From Lucinisca nassula (Eukaryota; Mollusca; Bivalvia; Lucinida; Lucinidae), in NCBI GenBank assembly GCA_963580285.1, contig OY757023.1:130108027-130172026 (forward strand): a DNA stretch of 64,000 nucleotides, given 5' to 3'. The number at the start of each line of letters is the position of its first letter. Position 1 is the first letter of the stretch. Below are positions 21,111-31,931 of this stretch, piece after piece. Made by a program: the position numbers and the translations under genes. Below the pieces are notes generated by a model. It ran no database searches and had not been told where the DNA came from. It saw nothing but the letters and a program-made list of their open reading frames with translations.

Positions 21111-21309
21111 TAATTCGAGCTTTTATCCCTGACTTACTTACCTATAAGTTTCAAGAAGATCCAATGGATACTGAAGGAATTACGCTGATGACAAGGCCAA
21201 AATAGGCGTTTTCTGCAATCAAACATACGTAACTCTATGATAAATAGGCTGACCTCATCAGTTTTCAAACTAATCCAAGCATTTATCCCTTACTTACTTA
21301 CATATAAGT

Positions 21310-21476
21310 CAGAAGCCTCCGTGGTGCAGTGGTTACACTACTCGTAAACCTTGTAAACCAGGGATCGCAGGATCGATCCCGGGCTTCTCCAGACTTTCGG
21401 ATGAGTCTTTAAACCGAGGTCCCGTCTCCGTATGACCTACGCTGTTGGTGGGACGTAAAACTCGAACACTCACTCA
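21310..21476 (+). mobile_element. tRNA-derived SINE (CCTCCGTGG family)
   Basis: It starts CAGAAGCCTCCGTGGTGC. It has an A-box-like TGGTGCAGTGGTTA and a B-box-like GGATCGATCCC, then a 3' body with CCGAGGTCCCGTCTCCG. A 13-bp duplication CTTACATATAAGT (21297-21309 and 21477-21489) flanks it, showing LINE-type insertion. Confidence 0.85.
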
Positions 21477-21998
21477 CTTACATATAAGTTTCAAGAAGTT
21501 CTGATAAAAACTGAAGGGGCTACGGTTATGATTTTCTATAAAGGTTTTTCTATAATCAAGAGGGACATAACTCTATGAAATATAGGCCGACCTCACCATT
21601 TTTTATTAACATAGCCGAGGTTTTATCCCTTACTTACTGACATGTAGTTTTCAAAACGATACGATGAAAACTGAAAGGGCTACGGTGATGACAAGGTCAA
21701 AATTGGCACTTTTCTGTAATCAAGGGGTCCAAACTCTACGGCAGATAGGCCGACCTCGACAGTTTTCGAACTCGTCCGAGCTATAATCCCTAGCTTACTT
21801 GTTTGTAAGTTTCAAGAAGATCCAATCAAACTGAAGCAGCCACAGTGATGACAAGGTCAAAAATAAGCATTTTCAGCAGAGTAGGGGACATAACTCCGTT
21901 AGTAATCGACCGACATTGCCAGTTTTCGAACTCATCGAGTTTTTAACCCTGACCTACAGGTATCTTAGTTACAGGAAGATCAAAACTGAAGGGGCTAC

Positions 21999-22211
21999 CA
22001 TTACGCAAACACGCCTATACAAATACATTTCCACCTTTATCGACGAAAAAAATGAAAATTTTATGATGAAAAATTGTGATATTTTTCTTATTTCTGCCCA
22101 AAATATACAAAGTGGGCAAGAAAAATAAGGTATACCCCCGGAAACCCCAGTTTTGCTATAAAAAAGTGGGGTTCAAGGGGGTCAAAATTATATAGGCGTG
22201 TTGTCGTGATG
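21999..22211. mobile_element. Hairpin MITE, family A, inside tandem unit
   Basis: It runs from CATTACGCAAACACGCC to GGCGTGTTGTCGTGATG, with much of the core palindrome deleted. Flanks GGGGCTAC and AGTGATGACGAGG join into the uninterrupted unit found in neighbours (GCTACAGTGATGAC) with no extra bases. This copy therefore shows no clear target duplication. Confidence 0.8.
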
Positions 22212-22761
22212 AGTGATGACGAGGTCAAAATAGGCATTTTCATCAATCAAGGGAACGTACCTCTTTGATTAATGGGCCGATGTTGCCAGTTTTCGAACTC
22301 ATCAGAGCATTCATCCCCAATCTACGTATGTATAAGTTTCAGAAAGTTCCGATCAAAACTGAAGGTGCGATGGTGATGGCAAGCATTTTCCCGTTGTAAG
22401 TCTATGGGAACTTGTGGTTACCATAGCAACCAAAGTTGTGTTTCGATTTCGATAAAAACCTAACGCCATCAATGCCCCATCAGAGGCATGCTACAGGTAG
22501 AAATAATTGAGATCAACCTGCAGGCTACAGAGATATAACTGGTCAAAAGTGTGGACGGACGATGGACGGACGGACGACGGAGTGACCTCCATCCTATAAG
22601 CTCCCCTGGAGCCTTCGGCCCAGGTGAGCTAAAAACTGAAAAAAACAACAACAAAAAACAAACAAAAAAAAAAAAAACGTTTTAACAAAGTCGAGATATT
22701 TTGGTACCAAAATAGTGCTTTGGCTATATAATACCACACATGACGTTTTTATTCAGAAATA

Positions 22762-22945
22762 ACGGCCTGATAGCCTTTTGGTCATTTTGTTGGAAAGTAA
22801 CTGTCCTTTTGGCTTTCCTCTGTTCGTGTTTCCGTTGGGGTCTGTTGCTTCATGTTTGTCTTTCTTTCCAATTGGTGTCTCTGAAGGGAACTGTGGGTTA
22901 ATTGTATCGATACCTGATCATTGCCTCTACTTCTATCTTATAGGT
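22762..22945 (+). mobile_element. Naiad-like 3' tail, 5'-truncated
   Basis: It starts at TAGCCTTTTGGTCATTTTG and runs to the CTTCTATCTTA terminus. 22641-22761 before it is A-rich and unassigned. Confidence 0.7.
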
Positions 22946-23053
22946 GTTTGAACATTTGAATTGCTTAGTCGCAAATGTAGCAGGCCTATGTTATTAGACA
23001 GTTTGGAACATTGTGACGTCACAAAGCGAGCTCTCCCGTACGAGTGACCAAGT

Positions 23054-23346
23054 CATTACGAAAACACGCTTTTACAAATACATTTTTAATTTTACCTCCG
23101 AAAAATCGAATATTTTAGATGAAAAATTGTGATAGTTTTCTTATTTCTGCTCAAAATATATTTTTAGAGCAAATAGATTGTATGTACTCGTTAGAACTGC
23201 CTCATCGAGGCGGTTCTAACGAGTACACACAATCTATATTTTAGAGCAGAAATAAGAAAAATAAGGTTTACCCCTGTAAACCACAGTTTTACTGAATTAA
23301 AATGGGTTTCGAGGGGGTAAAATTACATAGGCGTGTTTTCGTGATG
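23054..23346. mobile_element. Hairpin MITE, family A
   Basis: It runs from CATTACGAAAACACGCT to GGCGTGTTTTCGTGATG. Its core has near-perfect arms around CATCGAG (23160-23250). Confidence 0.85.
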
Positions 23347-24001
23347 AAGGCAGAGTTCTGCCCGGTATGGTGGCTAAGGTGGGACAGATTTCGCCCCTCG
23401 CGAGCAATCACAGGGATGTTTCAGTCACATAGGCATCGAATTGTGAGAAATTGCTGTTGAAAATATCATCATATTATAACCCCCCCCCCAACCCAAACAA
23501 AAAAAAACAACTGCTTTTCGCAATGGTCATATTACAATCTCATTTCGTACAGTTTGGTCATCTCATAAAGCAAAAACCAGGCTCATGTCATAAATAGAGT
23601 TTATGAAATAAGTTCTGAATAGTTAGATCCTTTGGAAGCAAAAGCTACACTAAATAAACGAAACTAGCAGAATAGGTTCTACTGAGTCTGTTCATGACCA
23701 GAACTGAATTGTACAACACCGGCTACGCCCTCTAGCACCGGTTTAAGCAGAACTCTATTTTCAAAATAATTCAAAAGTCGAGAAACAAGTAAATATCTCG
23801 TTTCGTAATTTCATATTAAATGGCCGTCTACAAATTACATTGTAATCCTTGTAGGTATAATACAGTGTAACTTCGATGGCTCGAACCCCGATGACTCATT
23901 TACCATGGATGGGTCGAACCCGTTCTTGAGTCCGTAGGGAATTCCTCAAAATACCATATAGGTATAATGTAGGGAGATGTTCTTCTTTTATCTGGCACAT
24001 G
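23347..24001. other. No gene; possible pogo-like end
   Basis: Mostly unassigned sequence with a C run at 23480-23488. At 23871-23945 CAGTGTAACTTCGATGGCTCG and GGGTCGAACCCG resemble the ends of pogo/Tigger-type transposons, similar to 27645-27722. Confidence 0.35.
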
Positions 24002-24064
24002 TATGCCTTGTGTACTCATTAGAATCGCCTCAATGAGGCGATTCTAATGAGTACACACAGCATA
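24002..24064. repeat. Hairpin with compensated arm changes
   Basis: GTGTACTCATTAGAATCGCC and its partner GGCGATTCTAATGAGTACAC form perfect arms. Compared with the usual core (GTGGGTACTCGTTAGAACCG) it has changes on one arm matched on the other. Confidence 0.75.
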
Positions 24065-25051
24065 CACCTATAATATACTGAATATTTATGCAGTCTGTCG
24101 TATAACATCCATGTTGTACCCAAACTTTTTATATCGACGAATGATTTTACGAAATTGGGTGCTGAAGTCATTGCGGTTATATATTGTTCTGAATTTAAAT
24201 ACTAAGTCACCATAAAATTCGGGTTCCGATAGACCTTGTTGCAGAAGAGATTTAAGTCCAATATTGAATTTTGAAATTAAATCAGAATGGCATCTATAAA
24301 ATTTTGAAAATGCTTTGCGTAGTTTATTGCGTAGTTTATGGTACCGATAACCCTGATTAAGGAGTTTAGCCGTTAATAATTTATTACGAGTGTTGAAGTC
24401 AGTTACATGACTATACACTCTAGCAAATCGAATTAATTGCGAAATATAAACGTCATAGGATGGCGCACGAGGAACATCACCATCCAAGAAAGGAAAATTT
24501 ACAATCTCAGAATCAAAGTCATCGCTTTTATCATAAATTTTGCACGAAACAAACCCATCTACAATAGACAGATGTAAATCCAAAAACGGGGCCTCGGTAT
24601 CAGAAAAATTTGCTTTATTTAATTGAAGTTCTGGGGGGTAAATCTGACTCGAAATAGGTATTATCAATATTTAATAAATCATCTAAATATCTAGAAGTGG
24701 AGCTAAAAGCTTCAATAATTTCAGATTGATGATCAATGGAAAGCGACAACATGAAGTCTCTTTCATAACAATACAAGAACAGATCAGCCACAAGATGTGC
24801 GCAATTCGTACCCATCGGAATACCCACAATTTGTCTCAATAACTTAGTACCGAATCTAATATAAATATTGTCAAGTAGAAAGGTGAGGGCATCACACACT
24901 TTCTGACATGACCAAAGTGCATTTCTGACATTACATGCAAGATAGAGAGAATCTTCTCTATGAAAAGCCCATTCAATTAAATCATTAAGCTTTTCTTTTA
25001 TAAGATTATGAGGAAGTGTAGTGTAAAGAGTGGAAAAATCGTAAGTAGACA

Positions 25052-25287
25052 GGCGATTTATTTATGTTGTTGTTTGTTACTTAATGTGTGTATCACTTGT
25101 GTCTTTTAATTTTGGATGGCCATATGGCCATTTTGTGGGAAAGTAACTGTCCATATGGCCTTCCTTTGTTTAGGTTTCCATTATGGTCTGGTCGCTTAAT
25201 GTTTGTATTTCTTTCCCTTTGGTGTCTTTTATGGATGGAGTAAGTTAATTGTATCAATTCCTGATCTTTGTTTTACTTCTACTTTGA
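25052..25287 (+). mobile_element. Naiad tail inserted in Naiad RT
   Basis: A plus-strand tail fragment starts at GCGATTTATTTATGTTGTTG and ends ACTTCTACTTTG. It interrupts the minus-strand RT between the STYDFS and KLKSR regions. The empty site is visible at about 38463 in copy 1; a few bases (ACTA) are lost at the junction. Confidence 0.8.
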
Positions 25288-25674
25288 AGCACGAAAATGT
25301 CTGGATTTCAATTTATTTAAAACCTCATTTGAATTTTTATAGACCAAAACAGATTTCTTCCTGATCTCTCAAAGACTTTATCACAATATTTAATCACATG
25401 CGTTTTAATAGCCGTAAGACAGGAAGTTAATAATTTAGAAAGTTCAGTGGTAATGCAAGAGCTAGAATTTGCAATAAACCGTGCTTTGTAAGGTCTTTTA
25501 TGAAGTTTTGGTAGCCAGTATAGCGTAGGAAGCTTGTCTTGGCCTTCGGTAACACACACAGCAAACTTGGTGGCTGAATGACAATACTATAACTCTCTCT
25601 TCAGCTAAAGGCTGAAGTTCATAGGCCTTAGTACCACCAAGCTCCTGCTTAAGCGTGTTAACATAGTGGAGCCG

Positions 25675-25677
25675 TCA
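25675..25677 (-). other. In-frame TGA, site 4, Naiad copy 2
   Basis: The TGA follows NNVVVV and precedes RLHYVNTL on the minus strand. Related Naiads have Cys here as I recall the family. The same TGA is at 38871-38873 in copy 1. Confidence 0.7.
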
Positions 25678-26182
25678 CACAACGACGACATTGTTAGCGG
25701 CCTTGTCTGCAGGGGCCAAAACAAACTTCTTATGAAATTCTTGAATACCTAGCTTAAGATGACGTAAAGACGTCTTAGGCTTAGGAGGTAATAAGTTAGT
25801 ATTTTGAGAAAAGAAAGAAATGCGTTTATTCACTAGTTTTAAAATGCTTAGTTTCCAGTCCTTAAGGGCTTTATGCTCAACATACACTCGCTTACACCAT
25901 CGATTACCGAATTCATTCAAGGAAGCAGCGATTTCAATTCTACATTTACTGAAATCAATTTTAGAAGGAAACCGATATTTCGGTCCTTTAAAAAATTATA
26001 TTCGTATCCTAGAATCAGGAATAATTTTCAAATTGCCAGTAATTACATGACCAGCAGTAGGATAGCAATACACTGAATTTTTACAATCACATGAATCAGG
26101 AGTATAAGTATCTATATCAAGATCTGAAACAAGTTTATTAAAATTAAAAATGATAGATCTAACAGGTTGCCGGATCATTACA

Positions 26183-26228
26183 GGGTCACTGATGAGGCTT
26201 TATAAGCCGAAACTACGCAGTATGACCC
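26183..26228 (+). ncRNA. Hammerhead ribozyme 1
   Basis: Stem I is GGGTCA (26183-26188) with TGACCC (26223-26228). The core CTGATGA is 26189-26195. Stem II GGCTT-TAT-AAGCC is 26196-26208. GAAA is 26209-26212. Stem III is a short AC/GT closing a six-base loop, and the cleavage triplet is GTA (cut after 26222). All conserved core positions are present, so it should be active. Confidence 0.9.
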
Positions 26229-26563
26229 ATCTTCTTTCTTATGAATGTTTTCATTGCTCTTAAAGGAACTCATTTTTGAATTTTATTTGCCTTCACTGCA
26301 GCTGGTGTTGTGCCGTGTGGCGGCCGTAAAACGTCTCCCCGTACATCAACCATAGTGTAGTTTATATTTTACTTTTGGTCCTTTGAGATCAGCGTGAATA
26401 TTCTGAGAAATCGGAAATAAATTATTGGTTTAGACTCATATTCTAGACAGGTTTTAATTATTTGGACCCCATATTGATTCATATCAGTCTTTGAATCGAC
26501 TGCCTATTCGAATTCGCAAAATTGCAGTATGTTGCCTCTAGCTTTCTTTGCCGGATCATTACA

Positions 26564-26609
26564 GGGTCACTGATGAGGCTTTATTAGCCGAAACTACGTA
26601 GTATGACCC
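26564..26609 (+). ncRNA. Hammerhead ribozyme 2
   Basis: Same parts as hammerhead 1: GGGTCA/TGACCC stem I, CTGATGA at 26570-26576, stem II GGCT/AGCC, GAAA at 26590-26593, a longer stem III (ACTA/TAGT), and cut site after 26603. Confidence 0.9.
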
Positions 26610-27017
26610 ATCTTCTTTCTTATGAATGTTTTCATTGCTCTTAAAGGAACTCATTTTTGATTTTTAATTGTTATATTTATAGCTAATTATAGGGGTTTCA
26701 GTATTTTGAAAATAAGCAGGAATTGAAGAAAGCACAGAGCTCTCACGGAAGATACTGGGCAAATCTATAAAATCCATACCCTTATTAATGAAGGATATTT
26801 TGAAGAAATGGCGTTTATGATTAATTTCAGAATCAATGTAAGGACGGAGAGTATGCTGAGTATAGCCTCTAGTTAAGAGAGCCGCATCATATAACTGAGT
26901 AGAACTATCGTAGAACTTATTCGCCTCGGTGTCCAGAAGACGTAAAACAGAAATGGGTAATGAGCTTAAAAATGAAAGCATAGAGTGGCGTCCATGATTT
27001 AATAATATAATAGACAG

Positions 27018-27020
27018 TCA
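27018..27020 (-). other. In-frame TGA, site 3, Naiad copy 2
   Basis: It lies after the basic stretch ending NNTRLK and before LSIILLNHGRHSML. The same TGA is at 39717-39719 in copy 1, in the same frame as both neighbours. Confidence 0.7.
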
Positions 27021-27467
27021 CTTAAGTCTAGTATTGTTTCGTTTAAACGCACGTAGTTTACGTTTAAAGTTACCATTTTTCCTGGTGCCGTGAGATCTAG
27101 TTCTGCGTTTTCGACATTCCAGGAGCGAGAAAATATCAAAGTCCGGCATTCTAGAAATATTACCCTCATGATAAATGTTGTCATTAAATCCCAGTGGAAA
27201 AGGGGTCTGTAAACATTTAATCCAGTTCAGTTCAGCCTCATGTCTTTTTATAATTTTGAATCTAGATGTAGAATTTGCATCGTAATAATTTTTTTCCACT
27301 GGTTGTTTAACAATATTATCTACAGAATGACCTGTACGTCGAAAGTGACGGTACAAGAAAGTGTCAGTTTTCTTAGGCTTACTCATTCTACGATAATGCT
27401 CGTTCAATCTAGTTTTAAGCATGCGGCTAGTTTGACCGACGTACTGCATATTACAGTTTGCAGCATG

Positions 27468-27503
27468 TCATGTAATTAGATAAATTAAATCTACAGACTG
27501 TCA
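27468..27503 (-). other. Two in-frame TGA codons in the GIY-YIG domain
   Basis: With U for TGA the minus strand reads MSDLTUQSVDLIYLITUH followed by AANCNMQYVGQT. TGA codons are 27503-27501 and 27470-27468. Both sit where Naiad endonucleases carry the Cys residues of the CCHH zinc site. No TAA or TAG falls in this frame from 27638 to 26982. Confidence 0.75.
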
Positions 27504-27644
27504 TGTCAAATCAGACATGTTAACTACAGAGAATCGTCTACCGTTTACAGATGAAGTAACGGTAGACGCAGTGCTTAAATGCGAACAACATCTGCACCTC
27601 TTGGCATTGCACTTAAGAGCCTCCTGGTATGGCACTGATAGTTA

Positions 27645-27722
27645 CCCCCGGGGCTCGAACAACCGCTGTTTCGAACAAATTTTCATGGCCCAAAGGGGTT
27701 CGAGCCATCGAAGTTCGACTGT
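27645..27722. mobile_element. Pogo/Tigger-like end fragment
   Basis: GGGGCTCGAACAACCG at the left and GGTTCGAGCCATCGAAGTTC then GACTGTA at the right have the CAGTCGAAC-type ends and TA flank of pogo-like transposons. It is too short to be autonomous. Confidence 0.45.
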
Positions 27723-27932
27723 ACATATGCAATTCTTTGTTTCAGGCATTTGTTTCCAATACGTATGTCGTCGTCGTTGTGTATATCGACCGCCGAGGTA
27801 TGAAGAGTATGCCTTCAATTGGATATGGCCATTAGCTTGCGGCCACGCGGCAGTGCGGTACCACCGTTTCAAGGCGTGCTGCGTCACTCACGGAATATAC
27901 TAAGCTGTAATGAAGGTAAGAAACATTGGTAA

Positions 27933-28204
27933 CATTACAAAAACACGCTTTGTAAATTTTACCGGCGAAAAAAAAAAAAAAAATAAAAAAATAAAAAATA
28001 AAAAAATAAGAAAAATTGTGAAATGTTTCTTATTTCTCAAAATATAGATTGTCGGTACTCATTGAGGCGGTTCTAAAGAGTACCCCAAATCTATATTTTA
28101 GAGCAGAAATAAGAAAAATAAGGTTTACCCCTTGTAAACACCAGTTTTACTGTATACAAATTGGGTTAAAGGGGTCAGAAGTTTATAGGCGTGTTTTCGT
28201 GATG
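27933..28204. mobile_element. Hairpin MITE, family A
   Basis: It runs from CATTACAAAAACACGC to GGCGTGTTTTCGTGATG with an A-rich expansion at 27970-28012. The core loop is partly deleted. 28205-28530 after it holds only a pogo-like scrap near 28240-28285 and an A-rich stretch. Confidence 0.8.
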
Positions 28205-28533
28205 GTCAACCGTCCGTAGCTCAAATACCTTGTAAACCACGAATATTTGTTCGAGATAGAGGGAATTCGAACAACCGATTGCAAAAATTTGCACCAGGCC
28301 GTGAGGAAAAATAGGGATTTATATGTTCGTTGTTGCATTGTAATATGAATGCTGTGTGTACTTGCTATTATCGCCTTATTTTTCATTGTGTACACACAAC
28401 ATGCAATTTCATAATTAAATCAGAAAAAAAAAAAAACAAAAAAAACATTGGCAATAGTTTCCTAAATGCAGGGATATCTGGAGCTATGGGACGAATTATT
28501 TAGACTCATCATGTTATCAAGTACGTATAATGA

Positions 28534-29005
28534 ACATCCCTCTAAATAGAAGTGGAGGCAATGATCAGGAGTCGATACAATTAACCCACAGTTCCGATTA
28601 GAGACACCAAAGGGAAAGAGACACAAACATGAAACAACAGACCCCAATGCAAACATCAACAGCGGTAAGCCAAAAGGACAGTTACTTTCCCCAAAAATGG
28701 CCAATAAGCTATCCAAAATAAAATAATATAAGCGACATAAACACCCAAAGACATACCATAACAAAAACAAACCGTGACAGAAGAACCGCCTTGGAACGAT
28801 CAGCGGAAACAAAGTCAACTGGGGCGGGGGTTGGGGGTGGGGGTGGACTTAAATAGATTTTACGTGGCCACAATCATCGCCCTTACTTCTGTTGCGAGTT
28901 AGACAAATAATTTGTTCAGTCCGCATGAAGGCCCTCCTAACTCATCAGTGCAATATCTCCGTGAACACAAAAATCAAACAACCCAAGAGCTGAAACAACT
29001 CTTAA
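28534..29005 (-). mobile_element. Naiad-like 3' tail
   Basis: A minus-strand tail from the AAATAGAAGTGGAGGC terminus back to the region that precedes GTTCACGGAG. It includes a G-rich run at 28815-28845. Confidence 0.7.
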
Positions 29006-29034
29006 CCCTCTTAATATAGAGAAAACTGGTAAAA

Positions 29035-29625
29035 TCGAGTTAAGCCCGGAGTTGAATTCGTTTCACTGTCCGTTCCAAGGCGGTTCTTCTGTGTATGTTT
29101 GCTACGGTTTGTCTTAGAGTGTGTTATGTTTGTTTTGGATAGCAAATTGGCCATTTTGTGGAAAATAACTGTCCTTTAGGCTTTCCGCTATTGATGTTTC
29201 CATTAGGGTCTAGTTGTTTCACGTTTGTGTATCTTTCCCTTTTGTGTCTCCGATGGGAGCTGTGGTCGGTCCCCGTCCATCGGTGCTTGAAGAAATAAAT
29301 GGAATGCATGATGCTTCCAAGCAGAGCTGAAATCGACCGCACTCGAGTACTGGTAAACCGCTTAGAGGATATAAGCCTGCCCAGGCAAATAAGTGCGAGT
29401 CGGAACGTCCGTACTTATAAACCCTTTTGGTTTCATTGGGCGACAGGGCTTGAGATGTCATTTCATCTCAATGTCGGTTAAGAGTCCCACAAAATTGGAA
29501 GCAACGTCTCCAAATGACCTATAAAGTGTTGACGGGGCGTTAAACCTTATATCAAACAAACAAAACAAATGGGAGCTGTGCGTTAATTGTATCGATTCCC
29601 GATTATTGCTTTCACTTCTCTTTTA
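29035..29625 (+). mobile_element. Naiad-like 3' tail split by SINE
   Basis: A plus-strand tail broken after GATGGGAGCTGTG and resuming at 29569 with the same 12 bases. It ends TTTCACTTCTCTTTT. Confidence 0.75.
29265..29568 (+). mobile_element. SINE with ACAAA tail
   Basis: It is flanked by a perfect 12-bp duplication ATGGGAGCTGTG (29253-29264 and 29569-29580). The 3' half (CCTGCCCAGG ... GACCTATAAAGTGTTGACGG) equals the 3' half of the tRNA-headed SINE at 44991. It ends in a CAAACAAACAAAACAAA tail. Confidence 0.88.
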
Positions 29626-29634
29626 AGGGTTAAA

Positions 29635-29873
29635 CATTTTTTTCATAATTTCTGCTCCAAGACATAGGTTGTGGGTGCTCGTTAGAACCACATCAATGAG
29701 GCGTTTCGAACGGGTGCCAAAAACAAAAACACCTCAATGAGGCGGTTCTAACGGATGCCCAAAACCTATGTTTGGCATGTCAATAAGAACTATAAATATC
29801 ACAGATTTTATTCAAAAATGATAATTTTTGAAGATATGAAAGGATGTATATCACGTGGATGTGTAATCGTAAT
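29635..29873. mobile_element. Hairpin MITE, family B-like
   Basis: The core arms CATAGGTTGTGGGTGCTCG and CCCAAAACCTATG flank a duplicated loop (two GAGGCG-type loops, 29695-29745). The right end is GTGATGTGTAATCG-like and decayed. A pogo-like scrap follows at 29876-29935. Confidence 0.65.
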
Positions 29874-29935
29874 GGCAAGAGCGAGTTCGAATTAGCCATG
29901 GCAAATGAGTCACCCGGGTCCGAGTTATTGAAGGT

Positions 29936-31201
29936 ATACTATATTATCTAATCACTTGCTACTGAGTCAGTAGACATGCTGTAATATCACTTAGCATTAC
30001 GTTATACCAATTGTATTATCTAATCACTGGCTACTGAGTCAGTACACATGTTGCAATATCAACTAGCCATATGTTATTCCAACTGATCAATGATCTAATC
30101 ACTGACTACTCAGTCAATAGACGTGCTGTAATATCAACTAACATGTTATGTTATACCAACTGTATTATCTAATCCCTGGCTACTGAGTCGGAAGACATGC
30201 TGTGATATCAACTAGCGATATGTAATACCAATTGCATTATATGATCATTGCCTACCGAGTCAGTGAGTGAGCTAAGGTCGTACGGAGACAGGACCTCGGT
30301 TTAAAGACTCATCCGAAAGTCTGGAGAAGCCCTGGATCAACCCTTCGACCCCTGGTTTACAAGGCGAGTAGCGTAACCAATACACCACGGAGGCTTCTTC
30401 TACTGAGTCAGTAGACATGCTGTGCTATTAACTGGCATTATGCTATACCAACTGTATTATCTAATCACTGAACACTGAGATAGTAGACAGGCTGTAATAT
30501 CAACTAGCGATATGTTACCAACTGTATTATCTAAACACTGACTACTGATATAGTAAACATGTCGTGATATCAATTAGCGATATGTTATCAACTGTATTAT
30601 CTAATCACTGACTACCATGATTACTGAGATAGTAGACATGCTGTGATATCAACTAGCGATATGTTACCAACTATATTATCTAATCACTGATTACTGAGAT
30701 AGTACACATGCTGTGATATCAACTAGCGATATGTTACCGACTGTATTATCTAATCACTGATTACTGAGTTAGTAGACATGCTGTGATATCAACTAGCGAT
30801 ATGTTACCAACTGTATTATCTAATCACAGGCTACTGAAATAGTAGTCATGTTGTGATATCAACTAGCATTATGTTACCAACTGTATTATCTAATCACTGA
30901 CTTCTGAGATAGTAGACATGCTTTGAAATCAGCTAGCGATACGCCACCAACTGTATTATCTAATCACTGACTACTGAGATAGTAAGCATGCTGTGATATC
31001 TGCTAGCGATATGTTACCAACTGTATTATCTAATCACTGACTACGGAGATAGTAGACATGTTGTAATATCAACTAGCGATATGTTACCAACTGTATTATC
31101 TAATCACTGACTACTGAGATTGTAGACACGCTGTGAAATCAGCTAGCGATACGCCACCAACTGTATTATCTAACCACTGACTACTGAGATAGTAGACATG
31201 C
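29936..31201. repeat. 70-bp satellite array
   Basis: About 17 tandem copies of a unit containing CTGTATTATCTAATCACTGA and CTGTGATATCAACTAGCGAT. Unit length counted by hand is 70 bp. Copies differ by a few bases. A SINE interrupts it at 30267-30402. Confidence 0.88.
30267..30402 (-). mobile_element. tRNA-derived SINE (CCTCCGTGG family)
   Basis: Minus-strand copy reading from the right: GAAGCCTCCGTGGTGTATTG to GGACGGGACCT-like 3' body. The flanks CTACCGAGTCAGT and CTACTGAGTCAGT duplicate part of the satellite unit. Confidence 0.8.
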
Positions 31202-31931
31202 TGATCATCGCCTCCACGTCTATTACACTGATATCACCACTGATACACTTAACCCACAGCTCCCATCAGAGACACCAAAGGGAAAGAAACACAAAGGGGG
31301 TCTTTCAAGGTGTAGGGAATTTGCATTGGTTTCTGCCCACGCTTGGATTTTGATGAAATTATGCACAATAATTGCCTTGGGTATAACCATTATAATTACG
31401 AAGCATTCACTTTTAAATTTTATTTCCGTAGTAAATTTATTACATATTTTATGAAGTCTCTATCACAACAGAGAGTACTCTCATATAAACTTGTCTATAG
31501 TATTCAGAGTTTCATATATCTTATGCTGCTATGTTTTATGAATTAAAGCCATAATTGGTGAGTTAGTTGATGTTATGAATGACCTCATATGTCTAGTGAT
31601 AGTGGCTGGGCATTCAGTTTTCTTTGATGGTGTCCCCATATTTCAGCTCCTATTTTTGTATTCATTAAAAATTTATGCGCATTTTTACCATGTTCCAATT
31701 TTTGTCAAGACACCATTTTAGCATAAAAACTACCCACATATCTTAGGAACATGTTGATGAATTCTGATGGAAATTGAGGGCCGGTAACATTGTGTTTTAA
31801 CAGACTGAATACTGATAGTCCTGATTCAGCAAAATGTGAAATTACACTATTATCATGTTTTGGTCATGCTGTTTAATAATACTTTACTACTGCTTTCAGT
31901 TTGGATGGTTATAGTATCTCGTACCGCAAAG

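Larger units (their letters stand above)
20108..22640 (-). mobile_element. Helentron-like element with 180-bp tandem units
   Basis: The right end (minus-strand head) carries AGCTCACCTGGGCCGAAGGC on the complementary strand, the same head as the element at 42752. Next inside come CGGACGGACGACGG and related words. The interior is a tandem array with a unit of about 180 bp containing ACTGAAG...GTGATGACAAGG and TTTTCGAACTCATCCGAGC, at about 20115, 21110, 21480, 21660, 21840 and 22210. A LINE piece, a SINE and an A MITE interrupt it. No replication protein is encoded, so it is non-autonomous. Confidence 0.6.
26172..26667 (+). mobile_element. Retrozyme with two hammerheads
   Basis: A non-coding element of about 495 bp inside Naiad copy 2. 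It has two direct repeats of about 118 bp (26172-26289 and 26550-26667), each containing a hammerhead, and 260 bp of unique sequence between them. Cleavage sites are 381 bases apart, giving a 381-nt monomer. This is the layout of metazoan retrozymes, which make circular RNAs and depend on other elements for insertion. Confidence 0.85.
24090..27638 (-). pseudogene. Naiad-like element 2: GIY-YIG, linker and RT
   Basis: Reading from 27638 down, the minus strand starts in a Cys-rich stretch (ALKCNAKRCRCCSHL) and enters the GIY-YIG endonuclease (LIYLIT, then QYVGQTSRMLKTRLNEHYRR). The basic linker and the block 26981-26664 follow, then a CDC (CxC) motif with GHVITGNLKIIPDSRI, LAPADKAANNVVVV, and RT motifs (KLPTLYWLPKLHKRPYKARF, GIPMGTNCAHLVADLF, YLDDLL). 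In-frame TGA codons occur at 27503-27501, 27470-27468, 27020-27018 and 25677-25675. The copy is broken by a retrozyme (26172-26667), a Naiad tail (25052-25287) and small indels, and lacks the last RT codons. The domain order (endonuclease first) identifies the permuted Naiad type rather than classical Penelope. Confidence 0.88.

Noticed and set aside
29936..31201. CRISPR-like array
   Set aside because: Units are contiguous with no unique spacers, and the context is eukaryotic.
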